A DNA stretch of 64,000 nucleotides from NCBI RefSeq assembly GCF_014138265.1, contig NZ_JACGXL010000002.1, positions 186,001-250,000 of the forward strand, given 5' to 3'. Of this stretch, positions 8,930 to 17,250 are shown piece by piece. The DNA is from Dokdonella fugitiva (GTDB lineage: Bacteria; Pseudomonadota; Gammaproteobacteria; Xanthomonadales; Rhodanobacteraceae). Made by a program: the position numbers and the translations under genes. Every line of letters starts with the position of its first letter. The first letter of the stretch is position 1. The notes beneath the pieces were generated by a model that worked only from the letters and a program-made list of their open reading frames with translations, did no database searches and was not told where the DNA came from.

Positions 8930-10123
8930 ATGCGCATGCGCATCGCGTTTTCCATCCTCTGCCTGTTGTTCGCCGGCCTGGCGCAGGCGGAGAACCATAC
9001 CGTCACCGTCAGCAGCAATCGCTTCAGCCCGGCGCAGCTGACCATCCAGGTCGGTGACACGGTCACGTTCACGAATGCGGGCGGCTTCCACAACGCCTCC
9101 GCCGACGACGGCTCGTTCCGCTGCGCGCAGGGTTGCGACGGCGTCGGCAACGGCAACGGCAATCCGAGCAACACGGCATGGAGCGCGGTGGTGTCGTTCG
9201 ACGCGGCGGGCGTGCATCCGTACCGCTGCGAAGTGCATGGCGACATGGGCATGACCGGCACGATCACCGTCGAAGGCACCGCGCCGGCCGGCTTCAACAT
9301 GAACCAGCACGGCATCGCCGGCTCCTGGGCCAACACCGCCACCGAGTCGCAGGGCATCGTCATGGACGTGTTCCCCGACTTCTTCTCCGCCGGCACCGGC
9401 CTCCTCTTCGGCGGCTGGTTCACCTTCGACACCACCGCCGCCGGCGGCGTGCGCTGGTACACCGTCCAGGGCCAGGTCACCCACGACGACACCGCCACCA
9501 TGGCCGTCTTCCAGACCCTCGGCGGCAGCTTCGATTCGACCCAGGCCACCACCACCAACGCCGTCGGCCAGGTCACCTTCCACTTCGACGACTGCACCCA
9601 CGCCAGCCTCGACTACACCTTCTCCGACGGCTCCGGTCGCCACGGCACCATCCCGCTCACCCGCCTGCTCGACAACCTCGCCTGCACCCCGACCGGCACC
9701 ACCCCGGGCAACCCCGGCAACTACCTCCTCGGCGGCACCTGGTCCGATCCGGCCAACAGCGGCCAGGGCCTCGTCTTCGACGCCAATTCCGCCCAGGGCG
9801 TGCTGTTCGCCGCCTGGTACACCTACCTGCCCAACGCCGCCGCCGATGCCGGCGCACCCGCCCAGCACTGGTACACCCTCCAGGTCGCCGTCAGCCCCGG
9901 CTTCACCACCGTCAACGACGTCGGCATCTACGAGTCCACCGGCGGCGTCTTCGACCAGCACGCCACCACCACCACCACCCGCGTCGGCACCGCCACCCTC
10001 ACCTTCAACAGCTGCACCTCGCTGACGATGACCTACGCCTTCACCGCCGGACCCCACGCCGGACTCACCGGCACCCTCGACCTCGGCCGCCTCGCCCCCG
10101 TCCCCGCCGGCTGCTCGCTCTGA
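8930..10123 (+). CDS. Blue-copper (plastocyanin-like) protein fused to two copies of an unknown ~120-residue domain
   Basis: The ATG at 8930 follows GGAG at the right distance and precedes a signal peptide ending in LAQAEN. Residues about 20-115 are a cupredoxin fold with the type-1 copper ligands visible: His in GGFHNAS and the C-x3-H-x4-M cluster in YRCEVHGDMGM. Two related domains follow, each starting with a G-[ST]-W motif (GSWANTATESQGIV; GGTWSDPANSGQGLV) and continuing with a WYT-x-Q-x-x-V segment, a TTT run, and an F-x-x-C...Y-x-F-x-x-G pattern. Codons in the duplicated part end almost uniformly in C, unlike the GCG-rich neighbours. It is probably a periplasmic electron carrier or copper binder; the role of the domains is unknown. 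Confidence 0.8.
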   Translation: MRMRIAFSILCLLFAGLAQAENHTVTVSSNRFSPAQLTIQVGDTVTFTNAGGFHNASADDGSFRCAQGCDGVGNGNGNPSNTAWSAVVSFDAAGVHPYRCEVHGDMGMTGTITVEGTAPAGFNMNQHGIAGSWANTATESQGIVMDVFPDFFSAGTGLLFGGWFTFDTTAAGGVRWYTVQGQVTHDDTATMAVFQTLGGSFDSTQATTTNAVGQVTFHFDDCTHASLDYTFSDGSGRHGTIPLTRLLDNLACTPTGTTPGNPGNYLLGGTWSDPANSGQGLVFDANSAQGVLFAAWYTYLPNAAADAGAPAQHWYTLQVAVSPGFTTVNDVGIYESTGGVFDQHATTTTTRVGTATLTFNSCTSLTMTYAFTAGPHAGLTGTLDLGRLAPVPAGCSL

Positions 10124-10130
10124 ACGATTC

Positions 10131-10162
10131 CCACCGGCGCGCGATCACTCGCGCGCCGGTGG
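10131..10162. terminator. Shared hairpin between convergent genes
   Basis: The 13-base arms CCACCGGCGCGCG (10131-10143) and CGCGCGCCGGTGG (10150-10162) are perfect, with a 6-nt loop. The hairpin covers the stop codon of the minus-strand dehydratase and follows the plus-strand copper gene by 7 bases, so it can serve both. No T-run is present. Confidence 0.55.
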
Positions 10163-10606
10163 CTTCGCGATGACCGCGGCGCGCCCGCGCGCGAGCACGA
10201 CGCCGTCGTGCTCGACGCGGAACGCGTACTGCCAGCTGCCGCCGCCGCCGAGCAGGCACTCGGCATGCACGTCGAGGGGGCGCGGCAGGTCGTCGATGCG
10301 CTCGACCTCGAGTTCGACCCCGCGCAGCGAAACCAGGTAACCCGGAGCGGCAGCGCCCCCCGCGGCGCGGGCGACGAGCCCGCCGTGCACGGCCATCGCC
10401 TGGGCGCCGTACTCGCACAGATGCAATGCGCGCAGGCGGCCGTCGCTTCGCAAGGGATGGTCCACGCGCCGGTGCGACGACGTGCGCATGTGGATCAATG
10501 CCGCATCCCACGCCACGACGTCGTCGAGCAGGCACATCGCGCCTGCGTGCGGGATGAGCCGGCGCCAGTCGTCGTGCGCCGGCGCGGGGTTGTCCGGTTC
10601 CTGCAT
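10145..10606 (-). CDS. FabZ/ApeP-like 3-hydroxyacyl-ACP dehydratase (hotdog fold)
   Basis: The frame from the ATG at 10606 gives 153 residues. It begins with LIPHAGAMCLLDDVVAWDA, the usual opening of the hotdog dehydratases of aryl polyene and xanthomonadin clusters, in which the His is catalytic. It continues with EYGAQAMAVHGGL, the hotdog helix with its acidic catalytic-type residue, and ends in the beta-strand AYAFRVEHDGVVLARGRAAV-like region. By family it dehydrates ACP-bound 3-hydroxyacyl intermediates during polyene chain growth. Three unrelated genes separate it from the pigment locus at 14232-22106. Divergent from the regulator at 10676. Confidence 0.75.
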   Translation of the reverse strand: MQEPDNPAPAHDDWRRLIPHAGAMCLLDDVVAWDAALIHMRTSSHRRVDHPLRSDGRLRALHLCEYGAQAMAVHGGLVARAAGGAAAPGYLVSLRGVELEVERIDDLPRPLDVHAECLLGGGGSWQYAFRVEHDGVVLARGRAAVIAKPPARE

Positions 10607-10658
10607 GGTGCGCCTCGATCGGAGCCGCCGATTATGCCTGCGCGGTGCCGCCACGATC

Positions 10659-10675
10659 CGCGCTAACCTAGCGCG
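10659..10675 (+). promoter_or_regulatory. Palindrome and -10-like element abutting the regulator's start codon
   Basis: CGCGCTA-ACC-TAGCGCG is a perfect dyad whose last base directly precedes the ATG at 10676. TAACCT (10664-10669) sits where a -10 box would if transcription started at the A of the ATG. No ribosome-binding sequence is present, so a leaderless mRNA, possibly repressed through the dyad, is likely. Confidence 0.4.
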
Positions 10676-12985
10676 ATGGCAACACCGTTGATTCGCTTCG
10701 GCGCTTTCCGGCTCGATCCGCAGGCACGCGAGCTGTTCGAGAACGGGGAACGCGTCGATCTTCCGCTCAGCACGATCGAATGCCTCATCCACCTGATCCG
10801 CCATCGCGACCGCCCGGTCGGGCGCGACGAACTCGCATCCGCGGTCTGGGGACGCGTCGACGTCAGCGAGGTCTCGCTGAGCCACGCGATCGTGCGCCTG
10901 CGTCGCCGCCTCGGCGACGACGGCAATGCGCAGCGCGTGATCCGCACCGTGCCGCGACTCGGCTATCGCTGGGTCATGCCCGACACGGTCGAGGAGCCGG
11001 CGGGCGAAACGCCAGCGGTGGCGGCGGACGCCGTCGCCGTGGCCGCGCCGCCCGCGCGCGGCGGGCTCGCGATCGCCGTGTTCATCGTCGGCGCCACCGT
11101 CGCACTCGCCTTCGCCGTGTTCGCCTGGCGCATGCACGAACGCACGCCGGACACCGCGCCCCCGCCAGCGAACAGCGCGCTGGTGCTGCCGGTGCGCGTC
11201 GACGCGGGCGCGGAATGGGCCTGGCTGCGCCTCGGCCTCATGGATCTCGTCGCGACCGAGCTGCGCCGCGGCGGTCTCGCGACGACGCCGAGCGAAACCG
11301 TCGTCGCGCAGGTGCAGGCCCGCGGCGAAGACGGCGTCGACCTGCCCGCCGCCTGGCGCGTGACGCCGCACGTCGCGCACGAGCACGCGCAATGGCACGT
11401 GCGACTCGACGTGCACGGCGCTACGCGCGATCTCGCGATCGACGCGCGCGCGGCGGACCCGTTGCGGGCGACGCGCGACGCGACCGACGAGCTGCTGATC
11501 AAGCTCGGCCGCACGCCGCCCGCGGACGACGGCGACGACGACGCGCTCGCCGCGGCGACCCTGCGCCAACGCGCGCACGCCGCGCTGCTCGCGAACCAGT
11601 TCGACGTCGCGCGCCGGCTCGTGGAGCAGGCCGCGCCCGGCTTGCAGGCGAGTCCGGAGATCGCGCTGATCCGCGCCAAGCTCGCGTTCTACTCGGGCGA
11701 TTACGAGGGCAGCCGCCGGCAGGCCACCGAGTTGTTCGCGCAGTTGCCGCCGGGCGCGGACGCCGGCTTGCGCGCGCGCGTCGCCAACACGCTCGCGTCG
11801 GCGCATTTCAGGCTCGCCCGCCTCGACGACGCCGAGCGCGTCTACGCCGATGCGATCCGCATCGCGCAGGACGCGCACGAGCCGGACGTGCTCGCGCACG
11901 CGTACCTCGGCCGCGGTGGCGTGGCGAGCCAGCGCGTGCGGCTGGAGGCAGCCGCAGCCGATTTCGGGCGCGCGCGCACGCTGTTCGAAGCCGGCAACGA
12001 TCCGCTCGGCGTCGCCGCGATCGACCTCAACCTCGCGATCAACGCGATGCAGCGCGGCCAGCCGGCGACCGCGCTGCCGCTGCTCGAACGCGTGCGCACG
12101 CGCCTGCGCGCGCTCGCTGCGGTCGACGCGCTCGCCGCGACCGAGGTGACGATCGTCGAGGCGCAGCTCGTGCTGCTCGACCACGACGGCGCGCTCGCGA
12201 CGAGCGCGGCGTTCGTCGCGCCCGACAACGAGAACGGCAATCCGCGCCGGCGCTGGCAGTTCACCTTCGCACGCGCCGCGGCGCTCGCCGGCAGCGGCCG
12301 CCTCGACGAAGCCGACCTGCTGCTCGCGCGCCTGCGCGACGCGAGCGACCCGGACGCCGACGCGATCGCGCGCGCGCTCGCCGAATCGCTGTCCGGCGAG
12401 ATCGCCCTCGCGCGCGGCGAGCCTGCGCGCGCGGCCGAGTACGCCGCCGGCGCGCTCACGCCCGTGCTCGCCGCGTTCAACCGCGAGCAGTACGTGCAGG
12501 CCTGGTGTGCGCGCATCCGCGCCCTGCAACGCGCCGGCGCGGTCGCCGACGCCGCAGCCGAGATCGAGCGCCTGCGCGCGCAGGTCCTCGCGCCCGGTGA
12601 CGGCGCCATGGCCGACCCCGGCGCCGAGGTGCTGCTCGCGCTCGCGGGCGCGGAACAGGCGGAAGCGGAGCGGCGTCCCGAACTCGCGCTGCAGCATTAC
12701 GCGGACGCGATGGCGCGCGCGACCGCGCGCGCGGTCCCCGAGGAACTCGTGCGCGTCGGCGCGCCGTACGTGCGTGCGCTGGTCGCCGCGGGTCGGGTCG
12801 ACGAGGCCGCCTCCGTGCACGGTCGCATCGCCGCCTGGGCCGACCGCGACCTGCGCGCGGCGTGGAGCGCGGCGCTCGTCTACCACGCGCTCGGCCAGGC
12901 CGCCGCCGTCGACGCGTCGCTCGCGCGGGCGCGCGCGCTCGCCGGCCAACGCAGCATCGCCGCGCTCGAAACGGCCGTGCGCTGA
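10676..12985 (+). CDS. OmpR-type winged-helix membrane regulator with TPR region (CadC-like)
   Basis: A 769-residue protein. Residues about 5-100 are an OmpR/PhoB winged helix (FGAFRLDPQARELF, VSLSHAIVRLRRRLGDD, VIRTVPRLGYRWV). There is no receiver domain. One membrane helix (AIAVFIVGATVALAFAVFAW, about 130-150) follows, then a long Ala/Leu/Arg-rich helical region of TPR-like pairs (for example YADAIRIAQDAHEPDVLAHAYLGRG). This architecture matches CadC/ToxR-like one-component regulators that sense at the membrane and bind tandem DNA repeats. Three TACAT motifs spaced 11 bp just downstream are a candidate target. The start lacks a ribosome-binding sequence, suggesting a leaderless transcript. 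Confidence 0.85.
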   Translation: MATPLIRFGAFRLDPQARELFENGERVDLPLSTIECLIHLIRHRDRPVGRDELASAVWGRVDVSEVSLSHAIVRLRRRLGDDGNAQRVIRTVPRLGYRWVMPDTVEEPAGETPAVAADAVAVAAPPARGGLAIAVFIVGATVALAFAVFAWRMHERTPDTAPPPANSALVLPVRVDAGAEWAWLRLGLMDLVATELRRGGLATTPSETVVAQVQARGEDGVDLPAAWRVTPHVAHEHAQWHVRLDVHGATRDLAIDARAADPLRATRDATDELLIKLGRTPPADDGDDDALAAATLRQRAHAALLANQFDVARRLVEQAAPGLQASPEIALIRAKLAFYSGDYEGSRRQATELFAQLPPGADAGLRARVANTLASAHFRLARLDDAERVYADAIRIAQDAHEPDVLAHAYLGRGGVASQRVRLEAAAADFGRARTLFEAGNDPLGVAAIDLNLAINAMQRGQPATALPLLERVRTRLRALAAVDALAATEVTIVEAQLVLLDHDGALATSAAFVAPDNENGNPRRRWQFTFARAAALAGSGRLDEADLLLARLRDASDPDADAIARALAESLSGEIALARGEPARAAEYAAGALTPVLAAFNREQYVQAWCARIRALQRAGAVADAAAEIERLRAQVLAPGDGAMADPGAEVLLALAGAEQAEAERRPELALQHYADAMARATARAVPEELVRVGAPYVRALVAAGRVDEAASVHGRIAAWADRDLRAAWSAALVYHALGQAAAVDASLARARALAGQRSIAALETAVR

Positions 12986-13000
12986 GCCGAACCACGCGCA

Positions 13001-13027
13001 TACATATCCGATACATGGTTTTTACAT
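13001..13027 (+). promoter_or_regulatory. Three TACAT repeats with 11-bp spacing
   Basis: TACAT occurs at 13001-13005, 13012-13016 and 13023-13027, an exact 11-base period in an AT-rich patch of an otherwise GC-rich gap. OmpR-type winged helices bind direct repeats spaced by about one helical turn, and such a regulator is encoded immediately upstream. The downstream target would be the HAF-repeat gene. Confidence 0.45.
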
Positions 13028-13095
13028 GCCGTCCGCGCCGGCTTCGCGGATGGTCGGGACCGCGCGACCTGCCGCTCCCCGCTTCCGAGGTTCCG

Positions 13096-14226
13096 ATGAT
13101 CCTGCGTTCGACCCGTTCCGCCCCATGCCGGCTTCGCCTGCCGGCGGCCATCCTCACCGTGGTCGCGAGCGCACCCGCGCTCGCCGGCACCCCGGCGCCG
13201 CTGTACCACCTCGTCACGCTCGACGCCCCCGGCGGCAGCGCGATCGCCGCGCACGACATCAACGACGCCGGCCAGGTCGTCGGCCGCTACCTCGACGCCG
13301 GGTTCAACGGTCGCGCCGCGCTGTGGGACGCCGACGGCACCCTGCATGACCTCGCGCTGCCCGGCCTCGGCGACGGCGAGGCCGACGCGATCAACAACGC
13401 GGGGCAGATCGTCGGCGCGTTCAACGACTACCAGAACCCGCAAGCCGGCCTGCTGTGGGATCCGGGCGTATCGGCGCAGCCGCTCGTGCTCACCGCCGAC
13501 GCGGGTGCGTTCGTCGCGCCGCTCGACATCGGCGACGGCGGCGAAGTCGTCGGCGGCTACGGCCAGCCCGCGCAGGAGCGCGCGTTCGTCTGGACCGCGG
13601 CGACCGGCCTCGTCGACTACGGCCTGCAGGACGCGAACATGCAATTCCAGCAGGCGCGCTGGTCCGCGGTGAACGCGAGCGGCGTGCTGGTCGGCCATTG
13701 GAACCAGCATTCCTCGAACGTGCACGCGATCATCGGCCAGGTCGGCAGCGCGAGCGTGCAGTCGATGAGCAGCATGACCGAAGCGTTCGCGAGCATCGCG
13801 ACCGCGGTCAACGACGGCGGCGTCGCCGTCGGCCTCGGTCTCGCGGCCGCGGCGCCGGAGCTCGTACCGGTGGTGTTCGCCGCCGACGGCAGCTACAGCG
13901 AGATCGCCGGCGCGACGCTCGACCAGGACAACGGCTGCGCCGCGGCGATCAACGCCGCCGGCGTCATCGTCGGCAGCGCCGGCATCGGCACCGCGAGCGG
14001 CTGCGTGCCCGGCCTCAAGGCGTGGGTGCTGCGCGACGGCACGGTGTACGACCTCTACGACGTCGTCGACGACCACGGTCCGTTCGCGAGTTTCCAGATC
14101 GGGCGCGCGATCAACGCCGGCGGCGTCATCGTCGGCACCGGCCTCACCGCCGACCACGAGACGCTCAGTTTCAGGCTCGTGCCGATCGCCGGCGATCCGG
14201 TGTTCGCCGACGGCTTCGACGGCTGA
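13096..14226 (+). CDS. Secreted HAF-repeat protein with C-terminal VFADGFDG
   Basis: The ATG at 13096, preceded by CGAGG, gives 376 residues with a signal peptide (MILRSTRSAPCRLRLPAAI...APALA). The body repeats the HAF-type unit: DINDAGQVVGRY, AINNAGQIVGAF, AINAAGVIVGSA, AINAGGVIVGTG, about 45-50 residues apart, each with an associated W or L-W strand. Such repeats form extracellular beta-structures of unknown role. The last residues VFADGFDG match the LFVDGFD endings of the two propeller proteins at the start of the window. It is likely a secreted or surface protein, possibly controlled by the adjacent winged-helix regulator. Confidence 0.8.
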   Translation: MILRSTRSAPCRLRLPAAILTVVASAPALAGTPAPLYHLVTLDAPGGSAIAAHDINDAGQVVGRYLDAGFNGRAALWDADGTLHDLALPGLGDGEADAINNAGQIVGAFNDYQNPQAGLLWDPGVSAQPLVLTADAGAFVAPLDIGDGGEVVGGYGQPAQERAFVWTAATGLVDYGLQDANMQFQQARWSAVNASGVLVGHWNQHSSNVHAIIGQVGSASVQSMSSMTEAFASIATAVNDGGVAVGLGLAAAAPELVPVVFAADGSYSEIAGATLDQDNGCAAAINAAGVIVGSAGIGTASGCVPGLKAWVLRDGTVYDLYDVVDDHGPFASFQIGRAINAGGVIVGTGLTADHETLSFRLVPIAGDPVFADGFDG

Positions 14227-14231
14227 CGCGC

Positions 14232-16544
14232 TCAGCGGCGCGCGCGCGCCATGAGGATCGACAGGCAGAAGTGGAAGCCGACGCCGAGCGCGACGGTGAG
14301 GCCGATCGCGCGCAGCACCGGCAGCGACGACAACGCCTGCAGGCCGAACACGAGCAGGGCGGACGCGACGCAGACGAGCGTCGCGTGCAGCGTGCGGCGC
14401 GCTTCGGCGGGATCGGCGACGGGTCGTTCGAAGAACAGCGCGTAGTGCAGCCCGAGCCCGGCCGCGAGCGTGACCGCGACGAGGTGGAACAGCGACAGCG
14501 AGAGCCCGCTCGCGCGCTCGACCACGATCACGAGCAGGGTCGCGAGCGACATCGGCGCGAGCACGTGCCAGGCGCGCCGCGTGCTGCGCAGCGCGACGAC
14601 GACGGTCAGCGCGAGCAGCACCAGGGCGAGGCCGAGCGCGCGCAGGATGCGCTCGCGATAGGCGACGACGAGCGATTCCGACGCCGCCTTGAGGTCGAGC
14701 AGGCGCACCGCGCCGTGCGTCGACTCGGCGAACGCGGCGAGCGCGGCGGCGTCGTGCACGCCCGACAGCGTGGCGAGGCCGAGCCAGCCGTCCTCGCGCG
14801 CGACGAGCATCGTGGCGAGGCGCGTGCCGAGGGGCGACGCGGCGAACGCGGCCGGCGTCAGCGGTTCGAGCGTGCGCGCGGTCTCGACGTCGTCGACGAA
14901 CGGCGCGAACAGGCCGGTGCGGAACGGCAGGTCCGCACCGGCCTGCGCCTGTGCGAGTGCCTGCTCGAGCGTCGCGCGATCGGGCAGCTTCGCCTGGCGC
15001 GCGCGCTGCGTCGCGATGCTCGGCAGGTAGCGGCTCGGCAGCTCCGCCGCGTCGAGCACGTGCTGGCGCACGAGCGCATCGAGGCGCGGCTCGATCGACT
15101 CCGACGCCGCGAGCACGCCTTCGGCATCGGCTGCGTGCAGCACGAGCAGGTAGCGCACGTCGGGCGCGCCGAGTTCGCCGCGCAGCTTCGCGTCGCGCAG
15201 CAGCAGCTCCTGCGGTACCGGCGTCAGCGCGGCGAGGTCGTTCTCCCACATCGGCCCCGGCGCGCGCCAGAGCACGGCGAGGCCGAGCAGCGCGAGCAGC
15301 CATGGCAGCCAGCGCGGTCGCGGCAGCACGTCGAGTGCATGCACGGCGCGCGCGAGCCAGGCGTGATCGGCGACGTCGCGGAAGCGCGCCGGCAGCACGC
15401 GCGGCAGCAGGTAGCGCGTGCTCAGGCCCGCCGCTAGCAGGCCGGCGATCGTGAACACCGCGAGCTGCTGCAGGCCGGTCACGCCGGAGGCGAAGAAGGC
15501 GAGGTAGGCGATCGCCGCGGAGACGATCGCGGTCGCGAGCAACGGCCACAGCGCGCGCACGCTCGATAGCGCGTCCTCGCCCGCGCGGCGATGGCTGAGC
15601 AGGCGGATCGGATACTCCTGCGCGACGCCGAGCAGGGTGAAGCCGAATGCGAGCGTGATGCCGTGCGCGCTGCCGAACAGCAGCGCGAGCGCGGCGATGC
15701 CGGCGAGGCCTCCGCTGAGCACGGGCAGGCCGGCGAGCAGCAGCGACGGCAGGCTGCGATAGGCGAGCAGGAGCAGCAGCACGAAACCGAGCGTGCTGAC
15801 CAGGCCGATGCGGTCGGCCTCGCCGCGCGTGCGCTCGTTGACGAGCACGGTGAACCAGCCCGGGCCGCTGATCGTGAGTCGCGCCGCACCGGCGTCGGGC
15901 AGCGCGCGGAACGCCGCGTCGAGCGCATCGATCGCCGCGCCCTGCGCGGCCGGGTCGAAGCCCGCGCCGCGCGTCTGCGCGAGCAGCAGCGCCGCGCCGT
16001 CGGACGAGAACCAGACGCCGTCGCGCACGACCGGCGCCTTCGGCGGCGACCAGCGTTGCGCGAGCGCGAGCACCTCGAGCGTCGGATCACGCGGCAGCAG
16101 CGGCTTCAGCAGGGTCGCGGCGGGCGAGGCGAGATCCTCGACGCGTTGGCCGAGCTGGTCGGCGAGGTAGTCGGCATCGAGCGCGTGCGCGTCGAGCGTC
16201 GGCGACAGCAGCCAGCGGTACGGCAGCAGCTTCTCGTCCAGCGCGGAGGCGTCGAACGCGCCGTTGATCGCCTGCTCGAAACGCGCGTCGGCGCGGAGCT
16301 TCGCGACGAGGCCGCGACTGAGCCCGGCGAGCCGCGCCTCGGGCGGGCCGTCGATCGAGAGCAGCAGCAGGCGCGTGCCCGGGCCCTCGCCGATCTGTTC
16401 CATGAGCAGCTTCTGGTCGGGCGTGCGCGGCGGCGGCATGAAGCTGCGCAGGTCGGTGCCGATGCGCAGCGAATGCAGCGCGAACGCCGCGAGCACGGCG
16501 AGCGCGGCGAGCCACGCGGCGAGCAGCGCGACGCGCGCGCGCAT
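14232..16544 (-). CDS. MMPL/RND-type exporter of the aryl polyene pigment locus
   Basis: From the ATG at 16544 (MRARVALLAAWLAALAVLAAF) the protein has 770 residues in the two-fold MMPL layout: one membrane helix, a large periplasmic domain, five helices (LVSTLGFVLLLLLAYRSLPSLLLAG, GITLAFGFTLLGVAQEYPIRLLSH), then the same again (VLLALTVVVALRST, ALLVFGLQALSSLPVLRAIGLTVALGVGF). MMPL proteins of this type occur in xanthomonadin and aryl polyene clusters and are thought to move the lipid-linked pigment across the inner membrane. It is the last gene of a five-gene minus-strand unit. The longer open frame upstream overlaps the LolA-like gene and lacks a plausible start. Confidence 0.85.
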   Translation of the reverse strand: MRARVALLAAWLAALAVLAAFALHSLRIGTDLRSFMPPPRTPDQKLLMEQIGEGPGTRLLLLSIDGPPEARLAGLSRGLVAKLRADARFEQAINGAFDASALDEKLLPYRWLLSPTLDAHALDADYLADQLGQRVEDLASPAATLLKPLLPRDPTLEVLALAQRWSPPKAPVVRDGVWFSSDGAALLLAQTRGAGFDPAAQGAAIDALDAAFRALPDAGAARLTISGPGWFTVLVNERTRGEADRIGLVSTLGFVLLLLLAYRSLPSLLLAGLPVLSGGLAGIAALALLFGSAHGITLAFGFTLLGVAQEYPIRLLSHRRAGEDALSSVRALWPLLATAIVSAAIAYLAFFASGVTGLQQLAVFTIAGLLAAGLSTRYLLPRVLPARFRDVADHAWLARAVHALDVLPRPRWLPWLLALLGLAVLWRAPGPMWENDLAALTPVPQELLLRDAKLRGELGAPDVRYLLVLHAADAEGVLAASESIEPRLDALVRQHVLDAAELPSRYLPSIATQRARQAKLPDRATLEQALAQAQAGADLPFRTGLFAPFVDDVETARTLEPLTPAAFAASPLGTRLATMLVAREDGWLGLATLSGVHDAAALAAFAESTHGAVRLLDLKAASESLVVAYRERILRALGLALVLLALTVVVALRSTRRAWHVLAPMSLATLLVIVVERASGLSLSLFHLVAVTLAAGLGLHYALFFERPVADPAEARRTLHATLVCVASALLVFGLQALSSLPVLRAIGLTVALGVGFHFCLSILMARARR

Positions 16545-16569
16545 CAGGCGGCGGTCCGCGCGGCGGATG

Positions 16570-17250
16570 TCACGGCGTGGCGCCGTCGCGGCAGATCGCT
16601 TCGAGCTGCGGCTGCGACGGCCGTGCCGGCAGCTTCGCCGCGGCGAGGCGGTCGACCAGCAGCACGGCGACGTCACCGTCGCCTTCGCGCGTGACGAAGC
16701 AGAGCGGCGTGCGCTCGCTGCCGTCGACGCGGATCTCGCCGACGCGGCGGGCGAGGCGTTCGTCGCGCGGCTTGAGCACGAGCTGCCACGCGTGCGCGTC
16801 CCCGCTCGCCGACAGCGTGAAATCCGCGGCGAGCGTCGCGGCGTCGCCGCCGAGCAGCGCGGCGAACCCGCGCAGGAAACCTTCGAGCTCGGGTGCCTGG
16901 CCGAGCGAGAACGTGCGCGCGGGGCGATCGCCGCGCTGCACGCTCGCCGCGCCGTTCTCCACGCGCGTCTGCTCGCGGTACGGCGTGTCGACGCGCTTGC
17001 CGAGGCGGCCGGGGCCGAGGTACTCGAGCTCGCCGCGCAGGATCAACGGGCGTTCGAGCAGGCCCGAGAAGCGCACTTCGGTGTAAGGCGTGCGCGCCGG
17101 CACGTCGCGACGCAGTCGCGCCACGAGCGTCGCCGCGTCCGGCGCCTCAGCCGGCGCTGCGTACGACGGCGTCGCCGCGACGAGCGCCGCCAGCAGCGCG
17201 AGTCGTCGCGCCCGCTTCGACGCCGCGGCCTTCGGGATTCCAGAAGTCAT
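16570..17250 (-). CDS. LolA-related outer-membrane carrier protein of the pigment locus
   Basis: A 226-residue protein with signal peptide (MTSGIPKAAASKRARRLALL...TPSYA). It continues with YTEVRFSGLLERPLILRGELEYLGPGRL-type beta-strands like those of LolA, and later DFTLSASGDAHAWQLVLKPRD. Such LolA homologues accompany MMPL exporters in aryl polyene clusters and probably carry the pigment lipid through the periplasm. The start at 17250 lies 104 bases inside the 3' end of the acyltransferase gene. No later ATG, GTG or TTG would keep the signal peptide, so the overlap appears real. Confidence 0.8.
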   Translation of the reverse strand: MTSGIPKAAASKRARRLALLAALVAATPSYAAPAEAPDAATLVARLRRDVPARTPYTEVRFSGLLERPLILRGELEYLGPGRLGKRVDTPYREQTRVENGAASVQRGDRPARTFSLGQAPELEGFLRGFAALLGGDAATLAADFTLSASGDAHAWQLVLKPRDERLARRVGEIRVDGSERTPLCFVTREGDGDVAVLLVDRLAAAKLPARPSQPQLEAICRDGATP

